Shown piece after piece: positions 12,694-22,660 of a DNA stretch of 64,000 nucleotides. Positions within the stretch are counted from its first letter, which is position 1. Every line of letters starts with the position of its first letter. The notes beneath the pieces are model-generated. The model worked only from the letters and a program-made list of their open reading frames with translations, ran no database searches and had not been told where the DNA came from. Where the stretch lies: NCBI GenBank assembly GCA_001939145.1, contig LSRX01000055.1, positions 900,339 to 964,338 on the forward strand, read 5' to 3'. The DNA comes from Symbiodinium microadriaticum (Eukaryota > Sar > Dinophyceae > Suessiales > Symbiodiniaceae). The position numbers and the translations under genes were made by a program.

Positions 12694-13240
12694 TATCATA
12701 TTATATATATATATATATATATCTATTATATATATATACACATACATCTCTCTCTCTCTCTCTCTCTGTGTCTGTCTCCCTCAACTCAGGAAGGTGCCAT
12801 TTCTGCAGAGCAGGTCAGATGGTCCTAGCGGCACTTCGGCGTAGTTTAGGCTTCAGGGCTTGTGCGGTTCATCAAGTTTTCAGGGTGAGCTTTTCGAGCT
12901 TTCGACAAGGCTCCTCCCAAAGACCGCACAACTGCATGGATCATCTACGTGGTGTACATATAAAAAACAAGCATACATACATACAAACATACATGACATA
13001 CATACATACAAACATACATGACATACATACAAACATACATACAAACATACATACGTACATACGTACATACGTACATACATACAAACATACATACAAACAT
13101 ACATACAAACATACGTACATACGTACATACATACATACATACATACATACATACATACACACACACATACATACATACATACATACATACATACATACTT
13201 ATATATACATAGATAAATACATACATATATATATATATCA
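12375..13240. repeat. Cluster of microsatellites (CTAT, CTAAC/CTAAT, CT, AT, ATAC)
   Basis: In order: CTAT/CTGT tetranucleotides (about 12375-12500), CCTAACCTAA/TCTAATCTAA pentamers (about 12500-12560), (CT)n at 12659-12690, (AT)n at about 12700-12740, (CT)n at about 12748-12770, and a long (ATAC)n tract with AACATACAT and ATACGTAC variants at about 12970-13240. About 170 bp of unique sequence at 12790-12960 separates them. Open frames of up to 232 codons here are repeat artefacts. Confidence 0.9.
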
Positions 13241-14139
13241 TAACATATGTACATATGAGCTTAGGCTTTCAGGTCTAGAGATGTGAGTTTAGGAGGACAC
13301 CTGTAAGGGGATTCCAAAAATCTCTTGTTGCGATATCCTTATGCCTCGATGTGGGCTTTCTAAGGCTTAGGTCTGTCCAGCCTCCGGGTTAATATAAGGC
13401 CACGGTCAGTGAAGTTTTTGTAGAGACTAGGGTTTAGGCTCTTCATGTTTATGGTTTACCTGGAGCTTGAAACTACCGTAACAGTTCATTAAGGACTTAT
13501 ACGTCCGCCGGCCGGCTTCATGATCAGGATTGCAGGGCGCTGGCAGGGTCTGGGTGTCCTCAATGCAGGGGCCTTAACACGACTTGATTTGAATTGGAAA
13601 GGGGTGGGTATTGCACTATAATTAAATTAAGAACTACAAAGGGAGGAAGGGATTCCGACCCCTGCACTGTCCTGTTCCACACTGCAGAGGGCAGCTATCA
13701 ACAGCAGAGATAGCTAGGTTTTTGCCAACGTTTATTGAGAAGATCGGATTAGAGGGACCGTTGGGGATTTCGACCCTCTCAATTTTTAATTAAGAGAGCC
13801 ATGAGTAGTGTTCAGAAGGGTCCCCATTAAGGGGTCTCTTAATACTACCATTCAACAGGTTTAGAGGGTAAAGTTTCCATAGCACCTCGAAGCCTGAGTC
13901 ATAAGGAGAGCACCGAAATTCGTTTCGTGCCTTGGTTTAAACTCGGTTTTAGAGAAACTAAGTACTGTTGTTTCTAAATTCAAGAAAAAAGAATACCAGC
14001 CCTGTGCCTGCAGTCCCCAAACCAGGAACTCGACTTGAAAACGAACCATGGAACGCGTTTTTTTTTTTTTTTTCTCGTGTGGGGGCTCTGGTCAAGTCTA
14101 CCGTCTTTGCACACTCTGTGCTGACAGATTCCTTACCAG
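13241..14139. other. Unique spacer, nothing clearly supported
   Basis: Few telomere-like heptamers. It holds a GGGGCCTTAA motif near 13572, as found at the ends of family H elements, and a poly(T) tract at 14060-14073. No exon with both good splice borders and protein-like composition was found. Confidence 0.5.
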
Positions 14140-14295
14140 GTAGACCCTTTAAGAGGTCGAATGTAAGTATTCCAAAGTCAGGAGTTGGAGTCCCCGTTTC
14201 GCTGCCAGACGAACTGAAACTTCAGGTGCTTGAGGCGTCGGGAGCTTATTACAACCTGCCAGCAGTGAGGCATGCTTTGAGGTCCCAGTGTGCAG
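14140..14295 (+). CDS. Candidate internal exon of an unidentified gene
   Basis: Flanked by a pyrimidine-rich 3' splice site (ATTCCTTACCAG|G) and a 5' site (TGCAG|GTAGGC). The enclosed frame is open through 51 codons and reads as globular protein (LPDELKLQVLEASGAYYNLP, AVRHALRSQC). The acidic-amphipathic pattern resembles a helical segment of gag-like dinoflagellate proteins, but I cannot assign it. No neighbouring exon was identified, so it may be a relic. Confidence 0.4.
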
Positions 14296-15892
14296 GTAGG
14301 CGTTGCAGCGCTGCCTAAACCCAAACCCCTGGCGGCCCAAGCTCAAGACTTTGAGCTGCCTCGACACGTTTGCTGATGTACTGCGCAGGTGGCAGCCGGT
14401 CGTGGAGTGGCCCAAGTAGTTGACGGCACGCCACCACAACCTGAGAGACGTCCCAGTGGCGCTTGATTTAGGGTTTAGTGTTCGGGGTCATATGTTTCAG
14501 GTTCAGGGAGGCCGTTGCCCTCCAGCTACCAGTAGCTCCTGCAAGGAGACAGGTAGCTGAGTAGACATCTATTCAGGTGTTGCTTGCAAAGGTTCAGGCT
14601 GAGGACTTGTCATTGTTTACATAAGCCATAAACTCTAAACAGGGCTGAATGTCTCCAAATTTTCAGTCTCCATGGAACCAAGGAATGACTGTTTGCCGTG
14701 AGAAACAGTGATTCGGCAGTATGGGTGTGGATGCGACTGTCGGCGCCACAGGTAGACCACAAAAGGCCCAACACCCTGAACCCTAAACCTGAAAGAGCTC
14801 AGGCCCTAAACCCTAAAGCCCTACAACCCTGAACCCTAAAACCCTAAACCCTAAACCGCCAAAAACCCTAAACCCTAAAAACCTAAAGCCCTAAACCGCA
14901 AGTGCTGGACATGGCAAACCCTAATGTAGACGCCTAGTTGCTAACTTAAATCCCCCTTTGCGGGAGTTTTCATGAATCATGGGTCCCCATTATGGGCTTA
15001 TATTCTAATGATTCTAATGCTTATACACCCTATAAACCCTAAAAAAAAAACCTAGACTATAATCCCTAAACAACCAACCCTCAAGCCCTAGAAACCCAAA
15101 AGCCCCTATCCACACCCCAATAACCTCTAGAAACGCAACGTAAAACGTATCCATATCCGAGACTACGGAGGCCCAGGCTTCGATTTCACACTTCAAGTTG
15201 GAGCCCGAGAAGCTGTTTGTCGTGGCTTTAGGCCTAGGAATCATGGTGTTTTGTTTGGGGTTTCAAGTTGTAGGTCTAGATTAACTAGGGGTGATACAGT
15301 AGGCTTTTGCGGAAGGTTTCGCTTAGGGTTTGTAGGCTATGTTTTGCATCAGGGTTGAGCATGTGTAAGTTTGCGGCTTAGGACTTACAGGGTTTCAGGG
15401 CTTATGGGGTTAGCTTCAAGGTTCATAGCCAGTTTCAGGATTTCTACAAGTCCTATCTCTGCGTCCACGGTGCACTATTGACAGGCGATAGCCTCGACCT
15501 GAGCTGGCCGACACATGGTGGGAAGTCTGGGAGAGGACAGTACCTTCTGAAAGAAGGACTATATCTTCAATGATGGTTTAGGGTTTAGGAAATTTAGGGT
15601 TTATATCTTATATCTTCAGTGATGGTTTGGCACTCAGTACTGTTATTGCTAGTAATATTATGATTTCATGATTCTGACTCCTATTACTCTTCTTAGTATC
15701 GTGACTATTCCTATGACTATTGCTCTTGCTCTTGTACTGGTATGACTACGATAATATTGTTCCGATTACCACCCTGAATCGAAAACCCTGTGACAGAGAT
15801 TCTAAACACCACCGTCACGGACTCATAACGCCTCCGGCTGACACTCCTGCCTTCAGCCTCGAATATGGGAAGGTCTGGGCATAGACCAGGCT
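14296..15892. repeat. Spacer with CCCTAAA blocks
   Basis: CCCTAAA-type heptamers are concentrated at 14770-14905, with a weaker group at 15035-15080. The rest is unique sequence, including a low-complexity ATTACTATGACT-type stretch around 15640-15770. No gene supported. Confidence 0.6.
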
Positions 15893-16003
15893 ACCCTAAG
15901 GGTCCATGTACCCAAATAGTATATGCATTGGCCTTAATGTAGTCCCTATATAGGTACTTTAGGGCCAACGTATATACTATTTGGGCACGTGGACCCTTAG
16001 GGT
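15893..16003. mobile_element. Family A foldback element, copy 1
   Basis: Left end ACCCTAAGGGTCCATGTACC and right end GGGCACGTGGACCCTTAGGG are near-perfect inverse repeats of over 45 bp. The centre is AGTCCCTATATAGGTACTTT. Related copies lie at 18805-18915, 19971-20082 and, more divergent, 34850-34950. The ends themselves contain a CCCTAA telomere-like hexamer. Confidence 0.8.
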
Positions 16004-17149
16004 TATGGAGAACTGTGCAGGCCTTAGGCTTTGAACTCTGAAACATCTAAGAATCTAGACCTGGACCTTCAATGCAGCAAACCTGACGGACCCTAATACT
16101 GCTCTTGCAAGCAGTGCTCTTTCCAGACTTTGAAACACGTAGCTTTATGTCGACTTTTGGGACTTTATTTCTTCTTACTTGTTGCGTTGCATATTCATGT
16201 CACCATAGTCAGATCTTGCTTCAAGTGCTTGACAGTGGTTCAAGTGCTAAGAGCGTCGCATCCACGTGGCCCAAAGTCCAGCCAGTAAACTGACTACTTC
16301 AGGATCTGAACCCTACACGTGAGACGTATTTCCAGAGCCATGGCATTTGTGCAAGGACGAGAGGATTTGCGAGCTTCTTCCAGAGGAATCCTTAATGTAC
16401 TCCAGCATACTTAGGCCCCTACGTGTATTCGGCTCTACGATATAGCCTTAGCGTTGTTCGGTGTTCTTTCATTTATGGATTGCTCTGCATGCCAAAAGCT
16501 TTTCTGACCGAGTCCCTGCAGTTTGAATGCCTTTCAATGCAAGCTCAGGAAACCCAAAACCCGACCCTGAGTGTCCAAGTAATTACCCAATACGCATATG
16601 CTCCGCAAATGATATTGGTTCTAATATATTTTAAAATATATCTTAACCTCCGATACCCAATCATGGAGCCTCAAACCCCATAAGACCCCTCGAGGTGCTG
16701 TTCGTACCCGTAAAAGCCCCTTAGTAAAAGGGCTACCTTGTTACTGCACCCCGCATTTTCAAGCCCAGACTAGACACACAATCACCAATGCTCTCAAATC
16801 CTGAGGAGCCCTATCAACACTCAACAAACCTGAGAATGTCACCCTGCATCTCATCGAACCCTTCGTTAGTAGGTACCTCTGACCCTTACCGAACCCTCTG
16901 CATCCCCTGAACCCTAAACCCGAAGCCTACAAATCTTAAACCATAAACTCTAAATCCTTACCCTAAGGCTCAAAATAACCCAACAGCCCTGAATAGTATG
17001 CTCTTTGGACCCGAAAGTCTTGAAAAAATATGTATGAGTCCTTAGAGCCTCCCTGTTGGGCAACCCCTTCAACATCCGTTCACAAGCCAAGGCACGACTG
17101 CGAACAAACATCCGAGCCGCCGCACTCGAAGGAGACCTATAGAGGTACG
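16004..17149. other. Mostly unique spacer
   Basis: Sparse CCCTAAA heptamers (about 16910-16970). Short plus-strand open frames at 16105-16293 and 16423-16683 are hydrophobic in parts but have no recognised domain or clear splice context, so they are not called. Confidence 0.5.
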
Positions 17150-17288
17150 GTTGATGGTATAAATCCTGCATTACCCATAATAAGGAATAAGGGTTCAGGG
17201 TTTAGGGTTTGGGTTTGCATAATAAGGAAAAAGCCATAATTCCCATAGTTTAGGGTCCAAATGGTAATGCAGGATTTATATCATCAAC
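17150..17288. mobile_element. Family B MITE-like element, copy 2
   Basis: Arms GTTGATGGTATAAATCCTGC and GCAGGATTTATATCATCAAC are inverse repeats. The core has CATTACCCATAATAAGGAA and CCATAATTCCCATAGTTTAG with telomere-like heptamers between. Confidence 0.75.
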
Positions 17289-17614
17289 AGCATCAAGTTT
17301 TATAGGGCTGAAAGCTTCGAGGGCTTCTAGAGTTTAGGGGTTAGGGTTTGGGATTTTTAGGGTTCAGGATTTAGGGTTTTTGGATGCGCTGCACAAAACT
17401 TAGGACAATTCAGCTTGCCTTCACCAGCAGTCTTGAGAGGCTTCACTAGCAAACGTCGCTAACTTGGCGCTTTGATTGGATATCGATTTGAGAACTGGAC
17501 GTCACGTTCTGAGAGCCCCTAGATCAAACTAGGCCAGAGAGGCATTCTTCGTATCGATGTTGCCAGAAGCTCGCTGTGCTTACTATGATCAAAGGGTCTC
17601 AATCTAATTGACAT

Positions 17615-17995
17615 ATGGCTTTGGGGTGCGCTCTCGTGCAAGTATATGAGGACTATACGGGAAGAATATTACATGTGCGACCCCGGCATTATACCGAACA
17701 CGAGACATTACCACTCCGTTTTCATGCCGGCACGCCCGAGGCTTTGGGTTTAATATGCTTCAATAACAGAGCCTTACGGATTGGCAAAGGGTATCTTAAT
17801 GGCGCCTCGATACATTTGCAATATATACAACACCCAAGACGCTCTACCAAGTATCCATCTCTGCTAGAATATCGGACATGTCTTGCCCTGAAGTTCGGAG
17901 ATCATGTCAAGACTGAACGTCCCAGGGAGCTGAGACCCCTTAATGACTGGATATGGCTTACAATGTACGGCCCGCGATATTATGATGCATGGTAA
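17615..17995 (+). CDS. Unidentified 126-codon open reading frame
   Basis: ATG at 17615 follows an in-frame TGA by one codon and the frame stays open to TAA at 17993-17995. Composition is protein-like and not repetitive (GRILHVRPRHYTEHETLPLR, NDWIWLTMYGPRYYDAW), in a 600-bp stretch free of telomere-like repeats. The last codons abut GGTAAGGCG, which could be a 5' splice site or the edge of a family E half element starting there. No family recognised. It could be an exon, a relic or chance; the opposite strand is less open. Confidence 0.3.
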   Translation: MALGCALVQVYEDYTGRILHVRPRHYTEHETLPLRFHAGTPEALGLICFNNRALRIGKGYLNGASIHLQYIQHPRRSTKYPSLLEYRTCLALKFGDHVKTERPRELRPLNDWIWLTMYGPRYYDAW

Positions 17996-18636
17996 GGCGT
18001 ATTCCTTGCTTGAAGGGTATTGTGCTGTCTGGGTTTTAAGGGTTGAGCCCGAAACGCTCCAACCCTGAACTCTAATTGAACCCGGTTTGCTACCCCTGAA
18101 TCGTAGGACCTCCCAAATTCGATTTCTAAAGAATCAAGCCTTCTGACAGCTGCTTCGGTTGCTGCTCGTCTCCACGTCATCCATGTTACCTCGGTGCAGT
18201 GTAGGGGGGCCTTGAGGTTCGGAGCAGCACCTCAGAGCTAAAAGTGCTGGGAAGAGACTTCATTGCATACAGGCTCCGGAGTGCGCGTGGGCTTCGAAAA
18301 GAGCATCAGCAGATCATCACAAATCGGGTGGGATCCTTATGATGCCGAGCTTGATGCGACTCATGGCATGCCAGTTGAACAGGGGGGCTATCAGTGAACC
18401 CAAACCCTACACCACCCCAGCTCAGCGCATACGGTCTTAGACGAAAGCATGAGACTTGAACCAGTCACCAAGTCTCTGGGCTAGGCTCTCGTCAGATTCT
18501 TTGTAGAGCCCTGGAGAAAGCCATCACCAACCACAACAACATCAACCTACCTGAAACTACCAGAATCTACTTTTCTGCAGGCTCTTAGCTTAAAGCATAA
18601 AGTGGAATTTGCTATGGGGCCCTACCGACTACGACG

Positions 18637-18668
<32 letters not shown>

Positions 18669-18726
18669 CACCACTACTACCACCACTCCCACAACTATCC
18701 AAAAAGCAGGTTCTGGCGGGCGAAGG
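17996..18726. other. Unique spacer with triplet repeat
   Basis: Begins with a right-half family E remnant (ATTCCTTGCTTGAAGGGTAT, then CTGTCTGGGTT). A (TAC)n/(CAC)n triplet repeat lies at about 18627-18688. No gene supported. Confidence 0.5.
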
Positions 18727-18958
18727 CACCCATAGTCTCCATTGTGGTTCCCTTTTTTGGTTAACCATTTTTATGGTTAGAATCCTATTACTTTCCCATA
18801 AATTACCCTAAGAGTCCATGTACCCCAACAGTATATACTTTGGCTTGAATGTAGTCCCTATATAGGTACTTTGGGGCCAATGTGTATACGATTTGGGTAC
18901 ATGGACCCTTGGGGTTTGGTTTCAACCAATAAAGGAACTACAATGGAGACTAAGGGTA
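18727..18958. mobile_element. Family D MITE-like element interrupted by a family A element
   Basis: The left arm (ACCCATAGTCTCCATTGTGG, then GGTTAACCATTTTTATGG) and right arm (GGAACTACAATGGAGACTAA, then GGGTA) match the uninterrupted copy at 25992-26107. The arms are separated by a complete family A element at 18805-18915, so family A moved after this copy of D was in place. Confidence 0.8.
18805..18915. mobile_element. Family A foldback element, copy 2 (nested)
   Basis: Ends ACCCTAAGAGTCCATGTACC and GGGTACATGGACCCTTGGGG are inverse repeats, with the same AGTCCCTATATAGGTACTTT centre as copy 1. Inserted inside a family D element. Confidence 0.8.
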
Positions 18959-19778
18959 AGCTGGTAAACCCCAACCAGTCCAAAACAACAAACAAAAACT
19001 AAACCCTAGGCCCCTAAACCCTACACCCTTCAAAAAAGGAACTGCAATGGAGATTAGAGGTACATTTCAGAAAACCAACCCCGGACCAATCCCGACACGT
19101 CTCCGCCGGAAACATCTCCCGAGTCCGGGAGCACAGCACCGAAACATCAAGGTGCTTGGGTTTCGGGTTTATACGGCTTATAGGGTTTATAGGGCTTAGG
19201 GCTTATAGGATTTATAGGCTTTGGGGTTTTATCGTTTAGGGCTTATAGGGTGTATGATTTAGGGCTTGTAGGGTTTAGGGCTTGTAGGGTTTAGGGTTTA
19301 GGGCAGTAACAAAAGCCTTGAAGCTTAAGAATGAGCCCACAAAAAAACGCTTCACCTAAACATAAGCTCTTTCGGTTAACATCCTTTTCAACACAGCGTA
19401 CCTCGACATAAACTCCTGCAGATACTATGCCTGTAAGGAGGCGTCGGTTTCAAGTGGTTGCTTCATAACCGAGCCCCTGGAGAATAGGGGCCCCGGAGGG
19501 TTTAGGGTTTAGGGTTAGCTTAGGCATTCTTTGTAGCACTGTAGTCTTTGTCCAAGTCATGACAACCCGCGCAAGACAACCTCCACCCGCCCTGAACACA
19601 TCCACTCTCCCCGCAAGCACACGCACACCAACGGGACCCCGCGCAATTGAAGCGGTTTTGGACCTTCAGGTGCAGAGGTCAACGGAACTTGCACCGTTCT
19701 CTAGGAGTGTAAACGAAACGAACAGCTGTAGGATTTTAGAGAATTCAGCCCTTCCCTAAACCCTAAACTCCAGCCCTT
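18959..19778. repeat. Telomere-like repeat spacer
   Basis: CCCTAAA heptamers around 19000-19025 and variant TTATAGGG/TTTAGGG units at 19165-19310. A solitary family D right end (GGAACTGCAATGGAGATTAG, then AGGTA) lies at 19038-19062. An unsupported plus open frame at 19559-19759 is not called. Confidence 0.6.
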
Positions 19779-19888
19779 CCCAGAGAGCCCAATACCCCTT
19801 AAATAAGGAATACCCCTTAAATTATCGGGGTCTTAATATTAGGATTTAAGGTATATTCCTTAGTTAAAGTGTTTTGGGCTCTCTGGGT
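19779..19888. mobile_element. Family E foldback element, copy 1
   Basis: The left arm CCCAGAGAGCCCAATACCCC and the right arm ending TTTTGGGCTCTCTGGG are inverse. Inner arms share GGAATACC/GGTATATTCC. A better preserved copy lies at 30673-30782. Confidence 0.7.
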
Positions 19889-19970
19889 TCAGACTGACTA
19901 AAAAGGGGATGGGTGGAGAGAAGGGCTTTCGGCTAGAATCGGAGCGATGCGACAATCTAGACCTTGCCAG

Positions 19971-20082
19971 ACCCTAAGGGCCCATGTGCCCAAATAGCAC
20001 ATACGTTGGCCCCAATGTACCTATATAGGGGCTACTTTAAAAGGCCAAAATATATACTATTTGGGCACATGAATCCTTAGGG
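19971..20082. mobile_element. Family A foldback element, copy 3
   Basis: Ends ACCCTAAGGGCCCATGTGCC and GGGCACATGAATCCTTAGGG are inverse repeats. The centre is rearranged relative to copies 1 and 2 (TGTACCTATATAGGGGCTAC). Confidence 0.75.
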
Positions 20083-20988
20083 AAAGAGCCCAAGAATAGC
20101 TTATCCTAGTTCGACGTAGACTTGAAGGTTCACGGGCACTTGTAATCGCTGGCGCAATGTTGAAGTGTAGGAATAGGGATTCGGGTTTAAGGCTGAGACT
20201 TAGCTTGCTGCTACTGTTGACCTAATATGACCCTGCAAGCCTACCCATGACAGCTCCTGGATCAAGGATCAAACAGGGCCGGAGGCTCCATTCTTGTCAT
20301 GTCATCATGTGGCCCTTCGTGTTGTAGGATATGCTGCAAATCGAAGCATCTGGTCTCTTCCGCTCTCGAAAACCTAACCCCCTAAGCCACCTTAAATGGC
20401 CCAAAGGCCTGAAACCCTCGCTGTAAACTTTGCCCAACTTTACCCCCTAAAGATGCCTAGACCACTATGGGTTCGAGCTTTACTGCATAAGATATTTACC
20501 TGCACAAAGGATGAAGTGAGGTTTTAGGGTGAAGGGGCATGCAACCCTGGAAATAGGAGCTGGGCCACTGGTGAGTTCGCGGGAAAGAGAGATTATGCTG
20601 CTACCTGCGGAATCAAGCTCCGACATTGCTCAGGATCCTTTCACATGAGAGTCAATGCTAGGTCTCATGCTTCTATCCCTACATTGAGAGACTCTCCGGC
20701 GATCGCTGCAATCGTTCGAGTACGGAATTGCATGCATAGTCTATATAGTCGCGCTTAGGATTCCAAGGCCGATTTAAGATGATGTAGGGCTTAGGGTTTA
20801 CACGGCTTAAATATAGGGTTTATAGGGCTCAGGGCGTACAGGATTTATAGGGTTTGGGGTATAGGGTTTAGATAGATGCGTATCAAGTAAAAACGCTGGT
20901 TCCCCGAAGCAGGCCAGTGGTTCGGTCGGTGTGTGTGTGTGTGTGTGTTCTTCACCATTTCGCGCTCAGGTCGTTTGACGTTTGACTG
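20083..20988. other. Unique spacer
   Basis: Mostly unique sequence with heptamer variants at about 20780-20880 and a (GT)n tract at 20928-20949. No gene supported. Confidence 0.5.
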
Positions 20989-21096
20989 TACCTGTAGTAT
21001 CCATTGTCGTTCCTTTTCTGGGCTACCCTGTATAGGATCCTGAAGATAAAGTTATAGTAACACCAAAACAACAAACTACAATGGAGACTGTAGGTA
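20989..21096. mobile_element. Family D MITE-like element, copy 2
   Basis: The left arm TACCTGTAGTATCCATTGTC and the right arm ACTACAATGGAGACTGTAGG ending GTA are inverse repeats. The centre is shorter and divergent from the copy at 25992. Confidence 0.75.
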
Positions 21097-21324
21097 GTGT
21101 GTGGAGTTGAAGCGGGTCATGGTCTTGCCATATTGGCCGCCGCTCCGGACATAAAAAGGTGACCCCAGCTCCCTGAACCCGAAACCCTAAACCCTAAGCC
21201 CTATAAACCCTAAACCGTGGACCTTTTGAGCCCTAAGCCCTTGACCAAGGAGCTACCCGGCAAGCCCTGGACTGGACCACCATGCAGCATTGAACCCCGA
21301 GCCTCCAATGCGAAGCCTAAATGT

Positions 21325-21480
21325 AGGGGCCTTAATCTAATACCTACCTCTTCTGTTTTGGGGGGCTTCCTTATTGTAAGTATAGTATACTAATGATTAC
21401 CTATACTATTTTATGGGTTCCTTATTGTAATTTTAGTACAATATACCCCAAGACCCCTTTCTAATAATTATTAAGGCCCC
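21325..21480. mobile_element. Family H inverted-end element
   Basis: Left end AGGGGCCTTAAT and right end ATTAAGGCCCC are inverse. The interior holds repeated TTCCTTATTGTAA units. A related element lies at 61673-61772, and solitary AGGGGCCTTAA ends occur near 11931, 13571 and 35099. Confidence 0.6.
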
Positions 21481-21974
21481 ATTCAATCCCACAAGAGCCG
21501 TTGCTCTTAGGGTTGACGTTCTAATATAGGAGCCTGATTCAGAAACCCTGGGTCTTTATGAGGGTTCGAACTCTTTATATGAATCTTACTATTTTGGGTT
21601 TATGGGACCCAGGTTTCCTAAGAATCAGGTTCCTACGGCCCAGAAACCTCGAACCAGAAATCGAACATTCGGAACGCACTCAGACCCTCACATCTCCAAA
21701 CCCTGAGCCGAAGAAACATCCCCAGAGTCAATTCCGTAAACCCCTAAATCCCTGCACCCTGGGTCCCAACCCCCCGAACCCTGAACCCTAAACCCCAAAC
21801 CCCTAAACTCCTAAACCCCTAAAGCCTAAACCCTAAAACCCTATAAAGCCCTCAAGCCCTAACCCTAAACCCTATGGAACCCCGAATCCGTCGTGATGGC
21901 CTTTCCACTGGCTCTCCGGCATGATGGCCGCTTTGGCCTCGGGATTGCCATGTTTGGGGCTCCGGCGTTTCATA
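21481..21974. repeat. CCCTAAA-rich spacer
   Basis: Heptamer variants of CCCTAAA occupy 21770-21880; the remainder is unique. No gene supported. Confidence 0.6.
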
Positions 21975-22070
21975 CTGCTGATAGACAAAAATGTGGCATG
22001 ACCCAAGTATAGTACAGTACCATAAATCCCATAGTTTTGGTATAAGGTCATGCAGGATTTTGCCCAGCAG
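21975..22070. mobile_element. Family C MITE-like element, copy 1
   Basis: Ends CTGCTGATAGACAAAA and TTTTGCCCAGCAG are inverse. The core has GCATGACCCAAGTATAGTAC and ATAAGGTCATGCAGG. The closest relative lies at 59927-60022. End sequences resemble family B, so B and C are probably one superfamily. Confidence 0.7.
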
Positions 22071-22116
22071 CCGGTATAATGCCTTTTTGTTTGCTGGTTT
22101 GAGGCTTGGGTGTCTG

Positions 22117-22241
22117 CTTAAAGGTTCATGGGACTTAGTAACTAGGGTTATAAACAAGGCAGCCATACTTATAGTTACTTCTAACCCTGGCCCAAATAAG
22201 GTAAGTATAGCTGTACTTATTAAGCACCATGAACCTCCAAG
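22117..22241. mobile_element. Foldback element K
   Basis: Arms CTTAAAGGTTCATGGGACTT and AAGCACCATGAACCTCCAAG are inverse with a few mismatches. An inner pair CATACTTATAG/TAAGTATAG is also present. Non-coding. Confidence 0.55.
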
Positions 22242-22573
22242 TACTATCTTGGAGCCGTAAAGGCTTCACTCCAAGGCTACTGTACGGGCCCCTGTCCGGC
22301 CCTAAACCCTGAACCTTACTATACGGGCACTTTTCAGGGTCCTTGTAGGCGGAGCTGATACGAACAATGATCTGTGTAAGTTATATCATCACGCGTATGG
22401 TCCAGGATTTCCGGCCAAGGGCCGAAGCTACGAAGCGAGAAAAATCGTAATCTCCAAACCCAAACCATCGAGGCTTTAGAATTCAGTTTAGGGTTTAGGG
22501 TTTCGGGTCTAGGGTTTAAGGATGGCTCCCACTCAGACGGTGGTACTAGTAGGATCTTCATGGTCTGCATACT

Positions 22574-22660
22574 GAAATCCTGCATTACCCATAGTCAGGA
22601 ATATGCCATAACTCCCAAAGTTTAGGGTCCTTAAGGTATTGCAGGATCTACATCATCAAC
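22574..22660. mobile_element. Family B MITE-like element, left end damaged
   Basis: Core and right arm (TGCATTACCC ... GGTATTGCAGGATCTACATC ending ATCAAC) match family B. The left outer GTTGATGGTATA is missing or diverged. Confidence 0.65.

Noticed and set aside
12588..13286. 232-codon plus open frame and several minus frames in the ATAC tract
   Set aside because: Almost wholly translation of microsatellite; no non-repetitive domain.
17615..17995. Organelle-derived insertion
   Set aside because: No organelle gene recognised in any frame; kept only as an unidentified open frame.
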